Source of the DNA: a virus
DNA length: 25,291 nt
Strand: one strand, 5' to 3'
IMG/VR virus record: IMGVR_UViG_3300044516_001432
Coordinates: 1-25,291 of that record
This document shows positions 18,601-24,382 of this stretch, piece by piece; position 1 is the stretch's first letter, and every line of letters begins with the position of its first letter. A program made the position numbers and the translations under genes. The notes under the pieces were generated by a model. It was not told where the DNA came from. It worked only from the letters and a program-made list of their open reading frames with translations, and made no database searches.

Positions 18601-19888
18601 AGTTTTAATCTACATGATTTGTTATGTTAGAACATTCAAAGGAAAAACATTTAATGGTTATAACAATAATTATGCGACAATAGAATTAACTAAAGATTAT
18701 TTTAGTAGAAGTAATTATTTTGTTCCTGGAAAAAGCGCCTGTGTTGAAGTTCAAACATTAAACGGTAAAGTTTCTAAACCTATTGCAATTTTTGAATCAA
18801 TTGATAAATTTCTTGATTTTATGATTTCATCATTATCAACTGATGTTGATAGAATTTATGGTGATAATGCATTAGGTATTACTAAATATTATGCTTGTTA
18901 TTGGTCTAACCCTAGTGTTACGGAAGAGTATTTTGATTCAAAAGAAGTGAGTGAGTTTACACAATTAAGTAAAACATTCCAAGATGCATTTAAGAGTGCT
19001 GCAGATGCTAAATTAGATGCTTCTGCCACACAAGACCTAAGACTTTCAACTAAAAATACATTTACTCTTAATATTAAAGTAAAGGCCGGTGTAACTCCAG
19101 TTCCAAATAACTTGAATACTACACCATCACCAACACCTGTTTGTCCTCTTCCAACAATAATTTCATTCTCACCACTAGCAGGTACTAGTCAAACAATATT
19201 AAGTATTGTTGGAACTGACTTAGAACTTACAACTGGTGTGACAATTAATGGTATAACAACTAGTCAATTAACAATTAATGCCAATACAAATTTAAATGTA
19301 ATTGTACCAAAAAGTAATACTGTAATTCCTCAAACACAAACAATAGTCTTAAGGACTAAAAATGGTAATGTAATTAGTTCAGGTCAGTTTACATATAATC
19401 CATTCCAAACCGCACCACAACCACCAACATCAGTACCAGGTGTTCCTTTAAATGCCAACACACAACCACAACAAACAGGACCATTAGTTATGACTGGATT
19501 AACAACAAATAATTCGTTATTGGTTACAATTAATCCAGATGCGGGTCTTTGGGATATATTATCAGGCCAAACTGAATGGACTTGGAGAGCAATTAAAGAA
19601 GAAACTGGACCAAACAATACAATCGTTAAGGTTGTTGTGGCTGGAGACCAATTCTCAAATGACTTAGAATCTTATGTTAGTTCTAACAAACAATCATTTA
19701 GTGTTGATAGTATTGACATTTTAAACATTATAAAACAAAATATGAACGATGATGTTGAATTTAATAAGATAAAGTCAGTTGAGTCAAAAATATCTTTATT
19801 AGCTTTATCACCAAACGCATTTGCTGACCCCAACAATTTAATACCTGATGCGTTCCAATCATTTACATTCAACATTAACATAATTTAA
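12629..19888 (+). CDS. Giant baseplate hub protein, gp27-like with lysozyme-like and IPT/TIG segments
   Basis: This 2419-residue protein is by far the longest here. Residues about 145-245 (IEVTTNTSFIPSVTILLEDI, then CPFYLTLKGYYGQAIKY and QVRLEFVGYKFNIL) look like the first beta-barrel domain of a tail hub. Residues about 1840-1890 (LIQPTMYFNLRHVPMFNGPY followed by LITEVKHTVQPGTFQTNFS) match the end of gp27/VgrG-type hub domains. Residues about 1975-2070 have the layout of a muramidase/glucosaminidase-type domain, with FKGKTFNGYNNNY at 2003-2015, but Arg2001 stands where the catalytic Glu would be. Residues about 2172-2258 form an IPT/TIG Ig-like domain. It is probably the central hub, merging functions that T4 spreads over gp27, gp5 and others. 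Its start overlaps the gp53-like stop. The long middle (250-1800) is unassigned. Confidence 0.72.
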   Translation: MAGNRPGDNSGNILVDFDYNNIIVVDPNKTIDAFGNIAERLVDHENLVMYANLEAEVVPRTKLSVGGSPEDRIRTISVAKMNFLRPTEGTYLSTGYYDELTGKDSTNQKGVNQLKEKTIIGPNNQAYKKMSPNEEGKTVDSGLLGITSIEVTTNTSFIPSVTILLEDIQGKALFQLGNSSPYAAFFNLPYCPFYLTLKGYYGQAIKYQLNLRTFNASYNSFSGNYQVRLEFVGYKFNILNEISIGNLLATPHMYSTRYDVSRPTETLELGKNSSALGVRVSEPTNSQDNVVTQIVSERGYEKIVEVYSEYKAKKLIPEDFPELTVAQLMSKLSNFEKSIIASYPQANVQPLTDIRQYKDVLSSYFNQVRGASNSWFKTYLNPKPIVLVTGEYVYTFKNQYLTPANAQVRVTAKSLLSGQTTDYNNLLASNPVLGKKGLSPIKNSITYGMFTIDIDVESVDLLKTLQEQTGITSPTNEDLVNIKKYIEDILRPVQETTKGTQQNPSKVSKINEPLYIFDGDFRFDKTISQIETEANKKLSEYESAISADLARKIENSDTGIGFKPSVRNISAVIMASAEGFIRLLDDVHTNAWNVKYDPVRKEVIINNQTAAQGTDTRDNVNVAAKALSDNSNYANSQIPVYPWPQFFVETPDDKKGRFQLKYIGDPSVVGDTKGYLYEKWPEVEFVEEFMRGLTQKFNPPVVQPPTDNGQTTKVININAIEFPSIGLAYANKEEVKFFYEIWERQFLTANYSGFIRANQNQVNQLINLNVEAETNNIVLGLGISSPYITFKLKNWDLSNPSYTLFLKSISNDGTGRAYQEYSRDIFVTPYIKNLTENSFNILSIKDLGKIPQESPSSEALTQLVKNASNTPLVIDTYPFTNPSWVENNMSSSNLSKGELVYDTKNVMTVFDERNVIANFTSVYNKTTNRPVTNFSYLNPTTPSLNNIVGLDAFFKSREVSNFVPTEGYVNYISPTLSLSTQTITSILNTPYFINAIQNGVYNWRRNDKYPYIQAAYLFLNSLPLASLRERYKTLNSSSDLDYIASCFKKFGAIHKMPYAWILKLGSVWYRYKTYKEQGVDIIDSAWKNFNYKENFDPITSAETKTYEFTFDGVKQITLQEQTTSNIKIQTGFFPKVINDFNVFYKGYDLYVNYTNKEIQTSVNEGMKVYNFGDSNFNATQNNTTLNFQTWSVILPDNIQDPTTSSEPCEVPPSIAVTGPKYFVVPSFGSVLVNQAELNCVSNGTTKVNLTNNESMYNGSVRLLWSTPNYGYFDANQVVKPQPDSYVNKILPNTSNQSPFTLLSSDEYSKIEEIFSVFDKSILDKLEQEFLNFCKPIADIDLGPQVQVAIGVSPVDVNAVYKNFQYLFRSLMSVTTKQSTTTNAEYFNSLAENQLGVFTNTMKSFLEYDVLLKYGNPANYKRRIFDSFLSQNLTTPIVVDPIQFDPYVLNTLPGGGTITLEQSKLSYPQQWATLETEVGFSTIQNLIYSDSGSYITDFFIDNNIGFNTQNITLCAPLVKMYATQKLYSPSITSDGFKQTIQSYLQQTADFQDDLLNTLLTQVRNKLPNQDQLPEKTINSVIDGQQSKVENYEVFKALNDKWIAGSDYKSKTLFEDFLFLDRASRNIGDTIIIDIFALRDAFGDVENNKALNLGMSVFTFLSGMLIKNKFNVMPLPSYVNFYNIQEVDGTTISQNTEGSLKFADNMWGTFLDVDYRNSSPKMVCFYTALPSQYLDLPKGNSRYRDDAFEMRRASDNPLLENLTGKNDYALSNRCVGFNVDLGIRNQNIFYSFNVSMDGGKATSESLQTQLDMVDQANGRNSTTQNVSLYNFYKQRSYTCQVVSMGNALIQPTMYFNLRHVPMFNGPYLITEVKHTVQPGTFQTNFSGIRQGIYDLPAIDNYLQSINQNLLTQIESLLKVKKDSTVSERITEINKAAQIQQTGSNVAAATNSCINGLVAAYVSYGDFITTTNTSLNATQLVNAIKAKTSNPRLQVLIYMICYVRTFKGKTFNGYNNNYATIELTKDYFSRSNYFVPGKSACVEVQTLNGKVSKPIAIFESIDKFLDFMISSLSTDVDRIYGDNALGITKYYACYWSNPSVTEEYFDSKEVSEFTQLSKTFQDAFKSAADAKLDASATQDLRLSTKNTFTLNIKVKAGVTPVPNNLNTTPSPTPVCPLPTIISFSPLAGTSQTILSIVGTDLELTTGVTINGITTSQLTINANTNLNVIVPKSNTVIPQTQTIVLRTKNGNVISSGQFTYNPFQTAPQPPTSVPGVPLNANTQPQQTGPLVMTGLTTNNSLLVTINPDAGLWDILSGQTEWTWRAIKEETGPNNTIVKVVVAGDQFSNDLESYVSSNKQSFSVDSIDILNIIKQNMNDDVEFNKIKSVESKISLLALSPNAFADPNNLIPDAFQSFTFNINII

Positions 19889-19901
19889 CACATAACCGAT
19901 A

Positions 19902-19909
19902 TATTTATA
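19902..19909 (+). promoter_or_regulatory. TATTTATA element upstream of the 74-residue gene
   Basis: An exact TATTTATA inside a 13-base string TATATTTATATTA (19900-19912) that is repeated identically before the SSB gene (20900-20912). Fourteen bases separate the octamer from the ATG at 19924. No -33-like box is seen. Confidence 0.5.
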
Positions 19910-19923
19910 TTAAAAAGATTTTT

Positions 19924-20148
19924 ATGAGCTTAAAATCAACATTAGACAATTACTTAGGAAAATCAGTTAGATATTCTGAAGAAGATAACGGAGACGGAAC
20001 TAAACAAGTATGTGATTTAGATACCGGAGACTGTTATACTGTAAGAGAAAGAGACGGCTTAATTGAAAGAGCTGGTCATATGACTACTGCTAATAGACAA
20101 GTTAGAGTAGAGACATCGAGAGGTGTTAAACAATTATTAAACGGATAA
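19924..20148 (+). CDS. Unrecognised 74-residue protein
   Basis: I do not recognise this protein. It is small, charged and soluble, with no membrane segment. It has two cysteines in a CDLDTGDC arrangement (CX6C) in the middle, next to a basic ERDGLIERAGH segment. The start has a candidate promoter octamer 14 bases upstream and the frame is supported by normal codon use. It stops two bases before the next ATG (TAATAATG), so it is probably co-translated with the 221-residue gene. Its place at the boundary between the tail and replication modules fits either a minor virion protein or an accessory factor. Confidence 0.7.
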   Translation: MSLKSTLDNYLGKSVRYSEEDNGDGTKQVCDLDTGDCYTVRERDGLIERAGHMTTANRQVRVETSRGVKQLLNG

Positions 20149-20150
20149 TA

Positions 20151-20816
20151 ATGGCAATAGATAAAAAAATATTAAATGAAATTGAAAGATACAGAAGTAT
20201 CAATCAATATATTACAGAGCAAGCTGCTCCTGAACCTACAGAGTTAGATGCTTTAATGGCACCTGCTCCTGGTGAAATTGCTCCCCCGCCAGCTCCTGGT
20301 GGTGAGGTTGCGGCACCTGAAATGGCAGAACCTGCGGTTATTGATGTGGCTAATGACCCTGATGTTGAAAAGGTTGACGAAAAAGGTGAGACTGAAGAAA
20401 AAAGTGAAACTGAAGAAAGTGGAACTGAAGAACTTGATGTAACTGATTTAGTTGATTCTCAAAAGAATATTGAGAAAAAACAAGACGATTACTTTGAAAA
20501 TTTATTTGGTCAAATAAATAAATTGGAATCAAGATTAGGTGAGATGGATGCGATTATGAACAAACTTAACGACCTTGAAACCAAAATTGAAAAGTATAGA
20601 GAAAAAACTCCTCAAGAAAAATTGGAGTTAAGAACCTATGATTCATACCCATTTAATCAAAAACTTTCAGATTTCTTTGATGATAAGAAAGAAGATATGG
20701 AAAAGACGGGAAAAAATGATTATGTTTTAACTCCTGACCAAGTAACGGATATTAATGTGAATGATATTAAAGGTTCATTCCAACCGTCAAGTAATCCTGA
20801 TAATAATATGAGATAA
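20151..20816 (+). CDS. Unrecognised acidic, Pro/Ala-rich coiled-coil protein
   Basis: This 221-residue protein is strongly patterned. Residues 1-24 form a short amphipathic helix (KILNEIERYRSINQYITEQ). Residues about 25-62 are a Pro/Ala/Gly-rich linker (APGEIAPPPAPGGE). Residues about 63-100 are very acidic, with repeated TEE/SEE runs. Residues about 105-155 form a heptad-like coiled coil (INKLESRLGEMDAIMNKLND). The tail contains LRTYDSYPFNQKLSDFF and ends in Asn/Asp. The layout is that of an elongated oligomeric virion, scaffold or linker protein. It sits two bases after the 74-residue gene and before a strong terminator that closes the structural block. No enzyme motif is visible, and I assign no function. 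Confidence 0.75.
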   Translation: MAIDKKILNEIERYRSINQYITEQAAPEPTELDALMAPAPGEIAPPPAPGGEVAAPEMAEPAVIDVANDPDVEKVDEKGETEEKSETEESGTEELDVTDLVDSQKNIEKKQDDYFENLFGQINKLESRLGEMDAIMNKLNDLETKIEKYREKTPQEKLELRTYDSYPFNQKLSDFFDDKKEDMEKTGKNDYVLTPDQVTDINVNDIKGSFQPSSNPDNNMR

Positions 20817-20845
20817 TCTCGTATTGTATTTGTATTAAATAATTT

Positions 20846-20874
20846 AAAGGGTCTTGTAATAAAGACCTTTTTTT
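20846..20874 (+). terminator. Rho-independent terminator closing the structural block
   Basis: A 10-bp stem (AAAGGGTCTT / AAGACCTTTT, one G-T pair) with a six-base loop ends in a T-run (20868-20874). It lies 29 bases after the stop of the 221-residue gene and just upstream of the SSB promoter, so it separates the tail block from the replication block. Confidence 0.88.
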
Positions 20875-20875
20875 A

Positions 20876-20912
20876 TTTGACAAAGTGATAAACTTGGCGT
20901 ATATTTATATTA
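20876..20912 (+). promoter_or_regulatory. Promoter of the SSB gene, Bacteroidetes-like, containing TATTTATA
   Basis: TTTG at 20876-20879 (within TTTGACA) is separated by 20 bases from TATATTTA at 20900-20907. This fits the known Bacteroidetes promoter pattern, a -33 TTTG and a -7 TAnnTTTG box, except for the last base. The same -7 region holds the phage octamer TATTTATA (20902-20909). It is the only one of the five octamers with a -33-like box, so this gene may be read by host polymerase early and again late. Confidence 0.62.
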
Positions 20913-20933
20913 CACAATTTAAAAATTATACAT

Positions 20934-21794
20934 ATGATGAGTTCATTAGACGCCGTATTGGCACAGTACGAAAAATCACAACAAGGTGGGGGCGGAGCCC
21001 AAGGTAAAATGTCTCAAGATGAAAGAATGAAAAAGTATTTCGCTTTAATCTTAGGGGATAAAGAAAAATCAGGACAACGAAGAATTCGTATCTTGCCTAC
21101 AACAGATGGCTCTTCGCCATTCAAAGAGGCTTGGTACCACGAAATTCAAGTAGGTGGACAATGGAATAAATTCTATGACCCAGGAAAGAATGACAACGAG
21201 CGTTCTCCTTTAAACGAGGTTTATGAAGAATTAATGTCAACTGGTAAAGAATCTGATAAAGAATTGGCGAAACAATATAAGTCTCGTAAGTTCTATATCG
21301 TAAAAGTAATTGACAGAGACCACGAGGAAGATGGTCCAAAGTTCTGGAGATTCAAGCACAACTACAAAAATGATGGTATCTTGGATAAAATCATTCCAAT
21401 TTGGAGAAACAAAGGTGACATCACTGACGCTGAAAAAGGTCGTGACCTTATCATCGAATTAACAAAATCAAAAACACCAGCAGGTAAAGAATACACAAGT
21501 GTATCAACAATTATGTATGATGACCCAACTGCGGTTCACGAGGAAAAAGAACAAGCAAAAGCTTGGATTGAAAATGAATTAACTTGGTTGGATGTATATT
21601 CTAAAAAACCTGTTGATTATCTTGAAGCAATCGCTCGTGGTGAAACACCAAAATGGGATTCAGATAAGGGTGGATATGTTTATGAAAATTCATCTCAAGA
21701 AACAACTACAATCGGTGGTAAAAAATCGGCAGAAAAAGTTGAACAAGTTGACCCACAAGCTGACGCTGAGGTTGACACAGAATTACCTTTCTAA
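20934..21794 (+). CDS. Single-stranded DNA-binding protein, gp32-like role
   Basis: This 286-residue protein is close in length to T4 gp32 (301). It coats ssDNA during replication and recombination and recruits partner proteins. An OB-fold-like core runs from about residue 35 to 230, with SGQRRIRILPTTDGSSPFKE, then SRKFYIVKVIDRDHEEDGPK and FWRFKHNYK, the usual aromatic/basic strands of phage SSBs. After it comes an acidic flexible tail that ends DTELPF, like the partner-binding tip of bacterial SSBs. A Gly-rich linker (QQGGGGAQGK) follows the N-terminal helix. The protein has no cysteine at all, so it lacks the zinc site of T4 gp32. Two ATGs are in tandem (20934, 20937); I took the first. The next gene is the recombinase it would work with. 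Confidence 0.85.
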   Translation: MMSSLDAVLAQYEKSQQGGGGAQGKMSQDERMKKYFALILGDKEKSGQRRIRILPTTDGSSPFKEAWYHEIQVGGQWNKFYDPGKNDNERSPLNEVYEELMSTGKESDKELAKQYKSRKFYIVKVIDRDHEEDGPKFWRFKHNYKNDGILDKIIPIWRNKGDITDAEKGRDLIIELTKSKTPAGKEYTSVSTIMYDDPTAVHEEKEQAKAWIENELTWLDVYSKKPVDYLEAIARGETPKWDSDKGGYVYENSSQETTTIGGKKSAEKVEQVDPQADAEVDTELPF

Positions 21795-21806
21795 TAAACA
21801 AAACAC

Positions 21807-21841
21807 ATTATGTGTGGTATCTTTATGGTACCACGCATAAT
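21807..21841 (+). terminator. Long hairpin between the SSB and recombinase genes
   Basis: A 13-bp stem (ATTATGTGTGGTA / TACCACGCATAAT, one G-T pair) closes on a 9-base loop and runs into TTATATTAA. The T-run is short, so it may be a leaky terminator that lowers recombinase expression relative to SSB, or an mRNA-stabilising 3' end. It ends 14 bases before the ATG of the recombinase gene. Confidence 0.6.
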
Positions 21842-21855
21842 TTATATTAAGTAAT

Positions 21856-22860
21856 ATGGCAATTAAAAAGAACGATTTCAGTTCAGTTAAAAAGAAGTTT
21901 TCCACTTCTGCAAAATATAAACCACAAAGATTTTTTGACTTAGGTTCTGATTTCTTGGATGCTGTTGGACTTCCTGGTCCGGCTATTGGACATTTGAATA
22001 TGTTCTTGGGTCACTCTGATACGGGAAAAACAACTGCCTTGGTTAAAACTGCGGTGGATGCTCAGAAAAAAGGTATATTACCTGTGTTTATTATTACAGA
22101 ACAGAAATGGTCTTTTGAACACGCAAAACTTATGGGTTTTGATTGTGAAGAGGTTGTTGATGAAACAACGGGTGAAGTTGATTGGGACGGATTTTATATC
22201 TTCAACAATAACTTTAACTACATCGAACAAATTACAGATTATATCAATTCATTATTGGACGCACAAGAAAAAGGTGAATTAGATTATAGTTTGTTGTTCT
22301 TATGGGATTCTGTTGGTTCAGTTCCTTGTAAAATGACGTTCGAAGGTAAGGGTGGGAAGCAACACAACGCATCGACACTTGCTGACAAAATTGGTATGGG
22401 TATTAACCAACGTATTTCAGGTTCACGTAAAGCGGATTCAAAATTTGAGAACACATTGGTTATCGTTAATCAGCCTTGGGTTGAATTACCTGATAATCCT
22501 TTTGGTCAACCAAAGATTAAAGCAAAAGGTGGTGAAGCAATTTGGTTAAACTCATCTTTGGTATTCTTATTTGGAAATCAAAAAGGAGCGGGAACAACAA
22601 AGATTACTGCTACCAAAGACAAACGAAGTGTTAAGTTCGCTTCAAGAACAAAGGTGTCTGTAATGAAAAACCACATCAATGGTTTGGGTTATGAAGATGG
22701 AAAGATTATCGTAACACCTCACGGATTTTTGGCGGGTAAGGATACTGCAGAAGAAAAAGAATCTATTGAAACATACAAAAAAGAATATGCTGACTATTGG
22801 AAAGATATTCTTGGAGTGAGTTCGTTAGATTTTGACTTGAAAGAAGAAAAAGAAGATTAG
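21856..22860 (+). CDS. uvsX: UvsX/RecA-like recombinase
   Basis: This is the strand-exchange ATPase that forms filaments on ssDNA and pairs it with homologous duplex. At 334 residues it is somewhat shorter than T4 UvsX (391). The ATPase core is clear: Walker A GHSDTGKT at 52-59, an ITEQKWSF segment near residue 80 where RecA has its catalytic Glu, and Walker B LLFLWDSVGS with Asp151. Later come TLVIVNQPW and a Gly-rich region (KGGEAIWLNSS) expected for the L2/DNA-binding area. The short N-terminal part before Walker A and the acidic C-terminus (DLKEEKED) are family-typical. It lies after SSB and before the 5'-3' exonuclease, a compact recombination-dependent replication set. Confidence 0.88.
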   Translation: MAIKKNDFSSVKKKFSTSAKYKPQRFFDLGSDFLDAVGLPGPAIGHLNMFLGHSDTGKTTALVKTAVDAQKKGILPVFIITEQKWSFEHAKLMGFDCEEVVDETTGEVDWDGFYIFNNNFNYIEQITDYINSLLDAQEKGELDYSLLFLWDSVGSVPCKMTFEGKGGKQHNASTLADKIGMGINQRISGSRKADSKFENTLVIVNQPWVELPDNPFGQPKIKAKGGEAIWLNSSLVFLFGNQKGAGTTKITATKDKRSVKFASRTKVSVMKNHINGLGYEDGKIIVTPHGFLAGKDTAEEKESIETYKKEYADYWKDILGVSSLDFDLKEEKED

Positions 22861-22880
22861 TTTTATTGTTACACCTTTTA

Positions 22881-22896
22881 AATCACGATTGTGATT
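22881..22896 (+). promoter_or_regulatory. Hairpin covering the GTG start codon of the exonuclease gene
   Basis: AATCAC and GTGATT form a perfect 6-bp stem around a GATT loop; the right arm begins exactly with the GTG start codon (22891-22893). In RNA this could hide the start and make translation depend on ribosomes or proteins opening it. The same palindrome could be a protein-binding site in DNA. It is short enough to be chance. Confidence 0.35.
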
Positions 22897-23892
22897 AATA
22901 CACTATTAGTAGACGGAGATAATTTATTTAAAATAGGATTCCACGGAGTTAAAGAATTATTTAGCGACGGGGAGCACGTGGGTGGTGTTTATCATTTTAT
23001 AAACACCATTCGCAAATTCCTTGAGGAACACAACCACGATAAGGTAATTGTGTTTTGGGATGGTGATTCTAATTCATCAGTAAGGAAAGCTTTATATCCC
23101 CAATATAAAGCCAATAGAAGACAAGATATGAATGAGTATAAGTACGAATCATATCTAAATCAAAAATCACGAGTTAAGGAATATCTTGAAGAAGTTTTTG
23201 TAAGACAGGTTGAGTTAATTAATAACGAAGCCGATGACCTTATTGCTTATTATTGTCAGATGGCAAAGGACGAGAATATTATCGTTTTTTCCTCAGATAA
23301 AGACCTCACACAACTTATCTCCGAGAGAGTGACCATCTACTCCCCAAACGCAAAACAATACTTTAGACAGGGGGATATGATTACCCTTAACAAAGTTCAA
23401 TTCCCTCACTATAATGTTTTACTATGTAAAATCTTAACGGGGGATAAATCGGACAATATTAATGGAATCGAGGGGTTAGGAGAAAAAACTTTAATTAAGT
23501 TTTTCCCTGAAATCACAAAACAACCTCTTAATGTAGAGGAAATTATGGGTTCAGCTCAGGTACTATCAGAGACCAACAAATCAAAAACTTTGTCAAATAT
23601 TTTGACTGGTAAGACAAAAAGTGGTATATTTGGAGAACAATACTACAAAACAAACTTAAAGATTGTGGATTTATCCAATCCATTAATCACAGATGAAGGG
23701 AAAGAATTGGTATCACAAATCTTAACCGACACAATTGACCCCACAGATAGGGGATATCGTAATTTGATGAGAATGATGATGGACGATGGTCTATTCAAAT
23801 ATCTTCCAAAGAACGATGAGGCTTGGGTTGAATTCCTTAAGCCGTTTATGAAACTAACAAGAAAAGAAAAAAGAAACACAAACCAAAAGTAA
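22891..23892 (+). CDS. 5'-3' exonuclease / RNase H, FEN family (T4 Rnh-like)
   Basis: This 333-residue protein is a flap-endonuclease-type nuclease that would remove RNA primers from lagging-strand fragments, as T4 Rnh does (305 residues). The metal-binding acidic residues are all visible: LLVDGDN with Asp8 and Asp10, VFWDGDSN with the following R...YPQYKANR clamp, NNEADDLIAYY with Glu113, Asp115 and Asp116, SSDKDL with Asp136 and Asp138, and the helix-three-turn-helix GDKSDNINGIEGLGEKT with Asp185 and Asp188. It therefore looks active. The start is GTG, chosen because the conserved first strand begins right after it and no in-frame ATG lies close by. That start sits in a small hairpin. The polymerase domain found in bacterial Pol I is absent. 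Confidence 0.88.
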   Translation: MINTLLVDGDNLFKIGFHGVKELFSDGEHVGGVYHFINTIRKFLEEHNHDKVIVFWDGDSNSSVRKALYPQYKANRRQDMNEYKYESYLNQKSRVKEYLEEVFVRQVELINNEADDLIAYYCQMAKDENIIVFSSDKDLTQLISERVTIYSPNAKQYFRQGDMITLNKVQFPHYNVLLCKILTGDKSDNINGIEGLGEKTLIKFFPEITKQPLNVEEIMGSAQVLSETNKSKTLSNILTGKTKSGIFGEQYYKTNLKIVDLSNPLITDEGKELVSQILTDTIDPTDRGYRNLMRMMMDDGLFKYLPKNDEAWVEFLKPFMKLTRKEKRNTNQK

Positions 23893-23896
23893 AATT

Positions 23897-24328
23897 ATGA
23901 GAGAGCAAGAAAGTACCAAGATGGAATTTCTATTGACGTTGAATGGCAACATTGTCGTTCAAAGATTTTTTAACGTAAGGGGATATAACCCTAATTCGAA
24001 GAACTCGAGTGAGTTGTATTCGTATGTTAAATCATTACAAGATGAGTTGGAGTATTATTTAAAAATGAAGACGGTAATCTATATGTTGGACTACCAAGAT
24101 TCAATTGTGAATGACCCCGCAGTTATGGACACATCGTTCACCGATGGACCTGAAGATTTTAACATTTTCATCAAGTTGGGAGAACAGACAATTTGTCATA
24201 GAGTTTTTAACGGAAAATTATTTCCACCAAAAGTTCGTTATACGGTTGACGTACGACCAATTATCAAAGACGTTTTAAAGTCTTTAACTGACATTTTTTC
24301 AGACAAAAAATTAAGTTTTAATTTTTAG
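23897..24328 (+). CDS. Unrecognised 143-residue protein in the replication block
   Basis: I do not recognise this protein. It appears to be alpha/beta and soluble: a first strand pair (FLLTLNGNIVVQRFF), a helix (YSYVKSLQDELEYYLKMKTV), an acidic loop (FTDGPEDF), a second strand pair with one cysteine (FIKLGEQTICHRVFNGKLFP), and a C-terminal helix ending in FNF. The beginning could be the ATG at 23897 or Met9 at 23921; the first is used because it follows the exonuclease stop by four bases, as in a coupled operon. Its place between an exonuclease and the helicase suggests a replication accessory role. In T4, small mediators such as UvsY and helicase loaders lie near such genes, but I see no motif that would link it to them. 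Confidence 0.75.
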   Translation: MREQESTKMEFLLTLNGNIVVQRFFNVRGYNPNSKNSSELYSYVKSLQDELEYYLKMKTVIYMLDYQDSIVNDPAVMDTSFTDGPEDFNIFIKLGEQTICHRVFNGKLFPPKVRYTVDVRPIIKDVLKSLTDIFSDKKLSFNF

Positions 24329-24382
24329 ACTTTAAGGTAAGTAAGTAAATATTTAATAAAACAAGGGGAGAGAAAACGCAAT

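Noticed and set aside
24337-24348. GTAAGTAAGTAA tandem repeat before the helicase gene
   Set aside because: Three copies of a four-base unit in AT-rich DNA is weak; no iteron-like continuation or origin features nearby.
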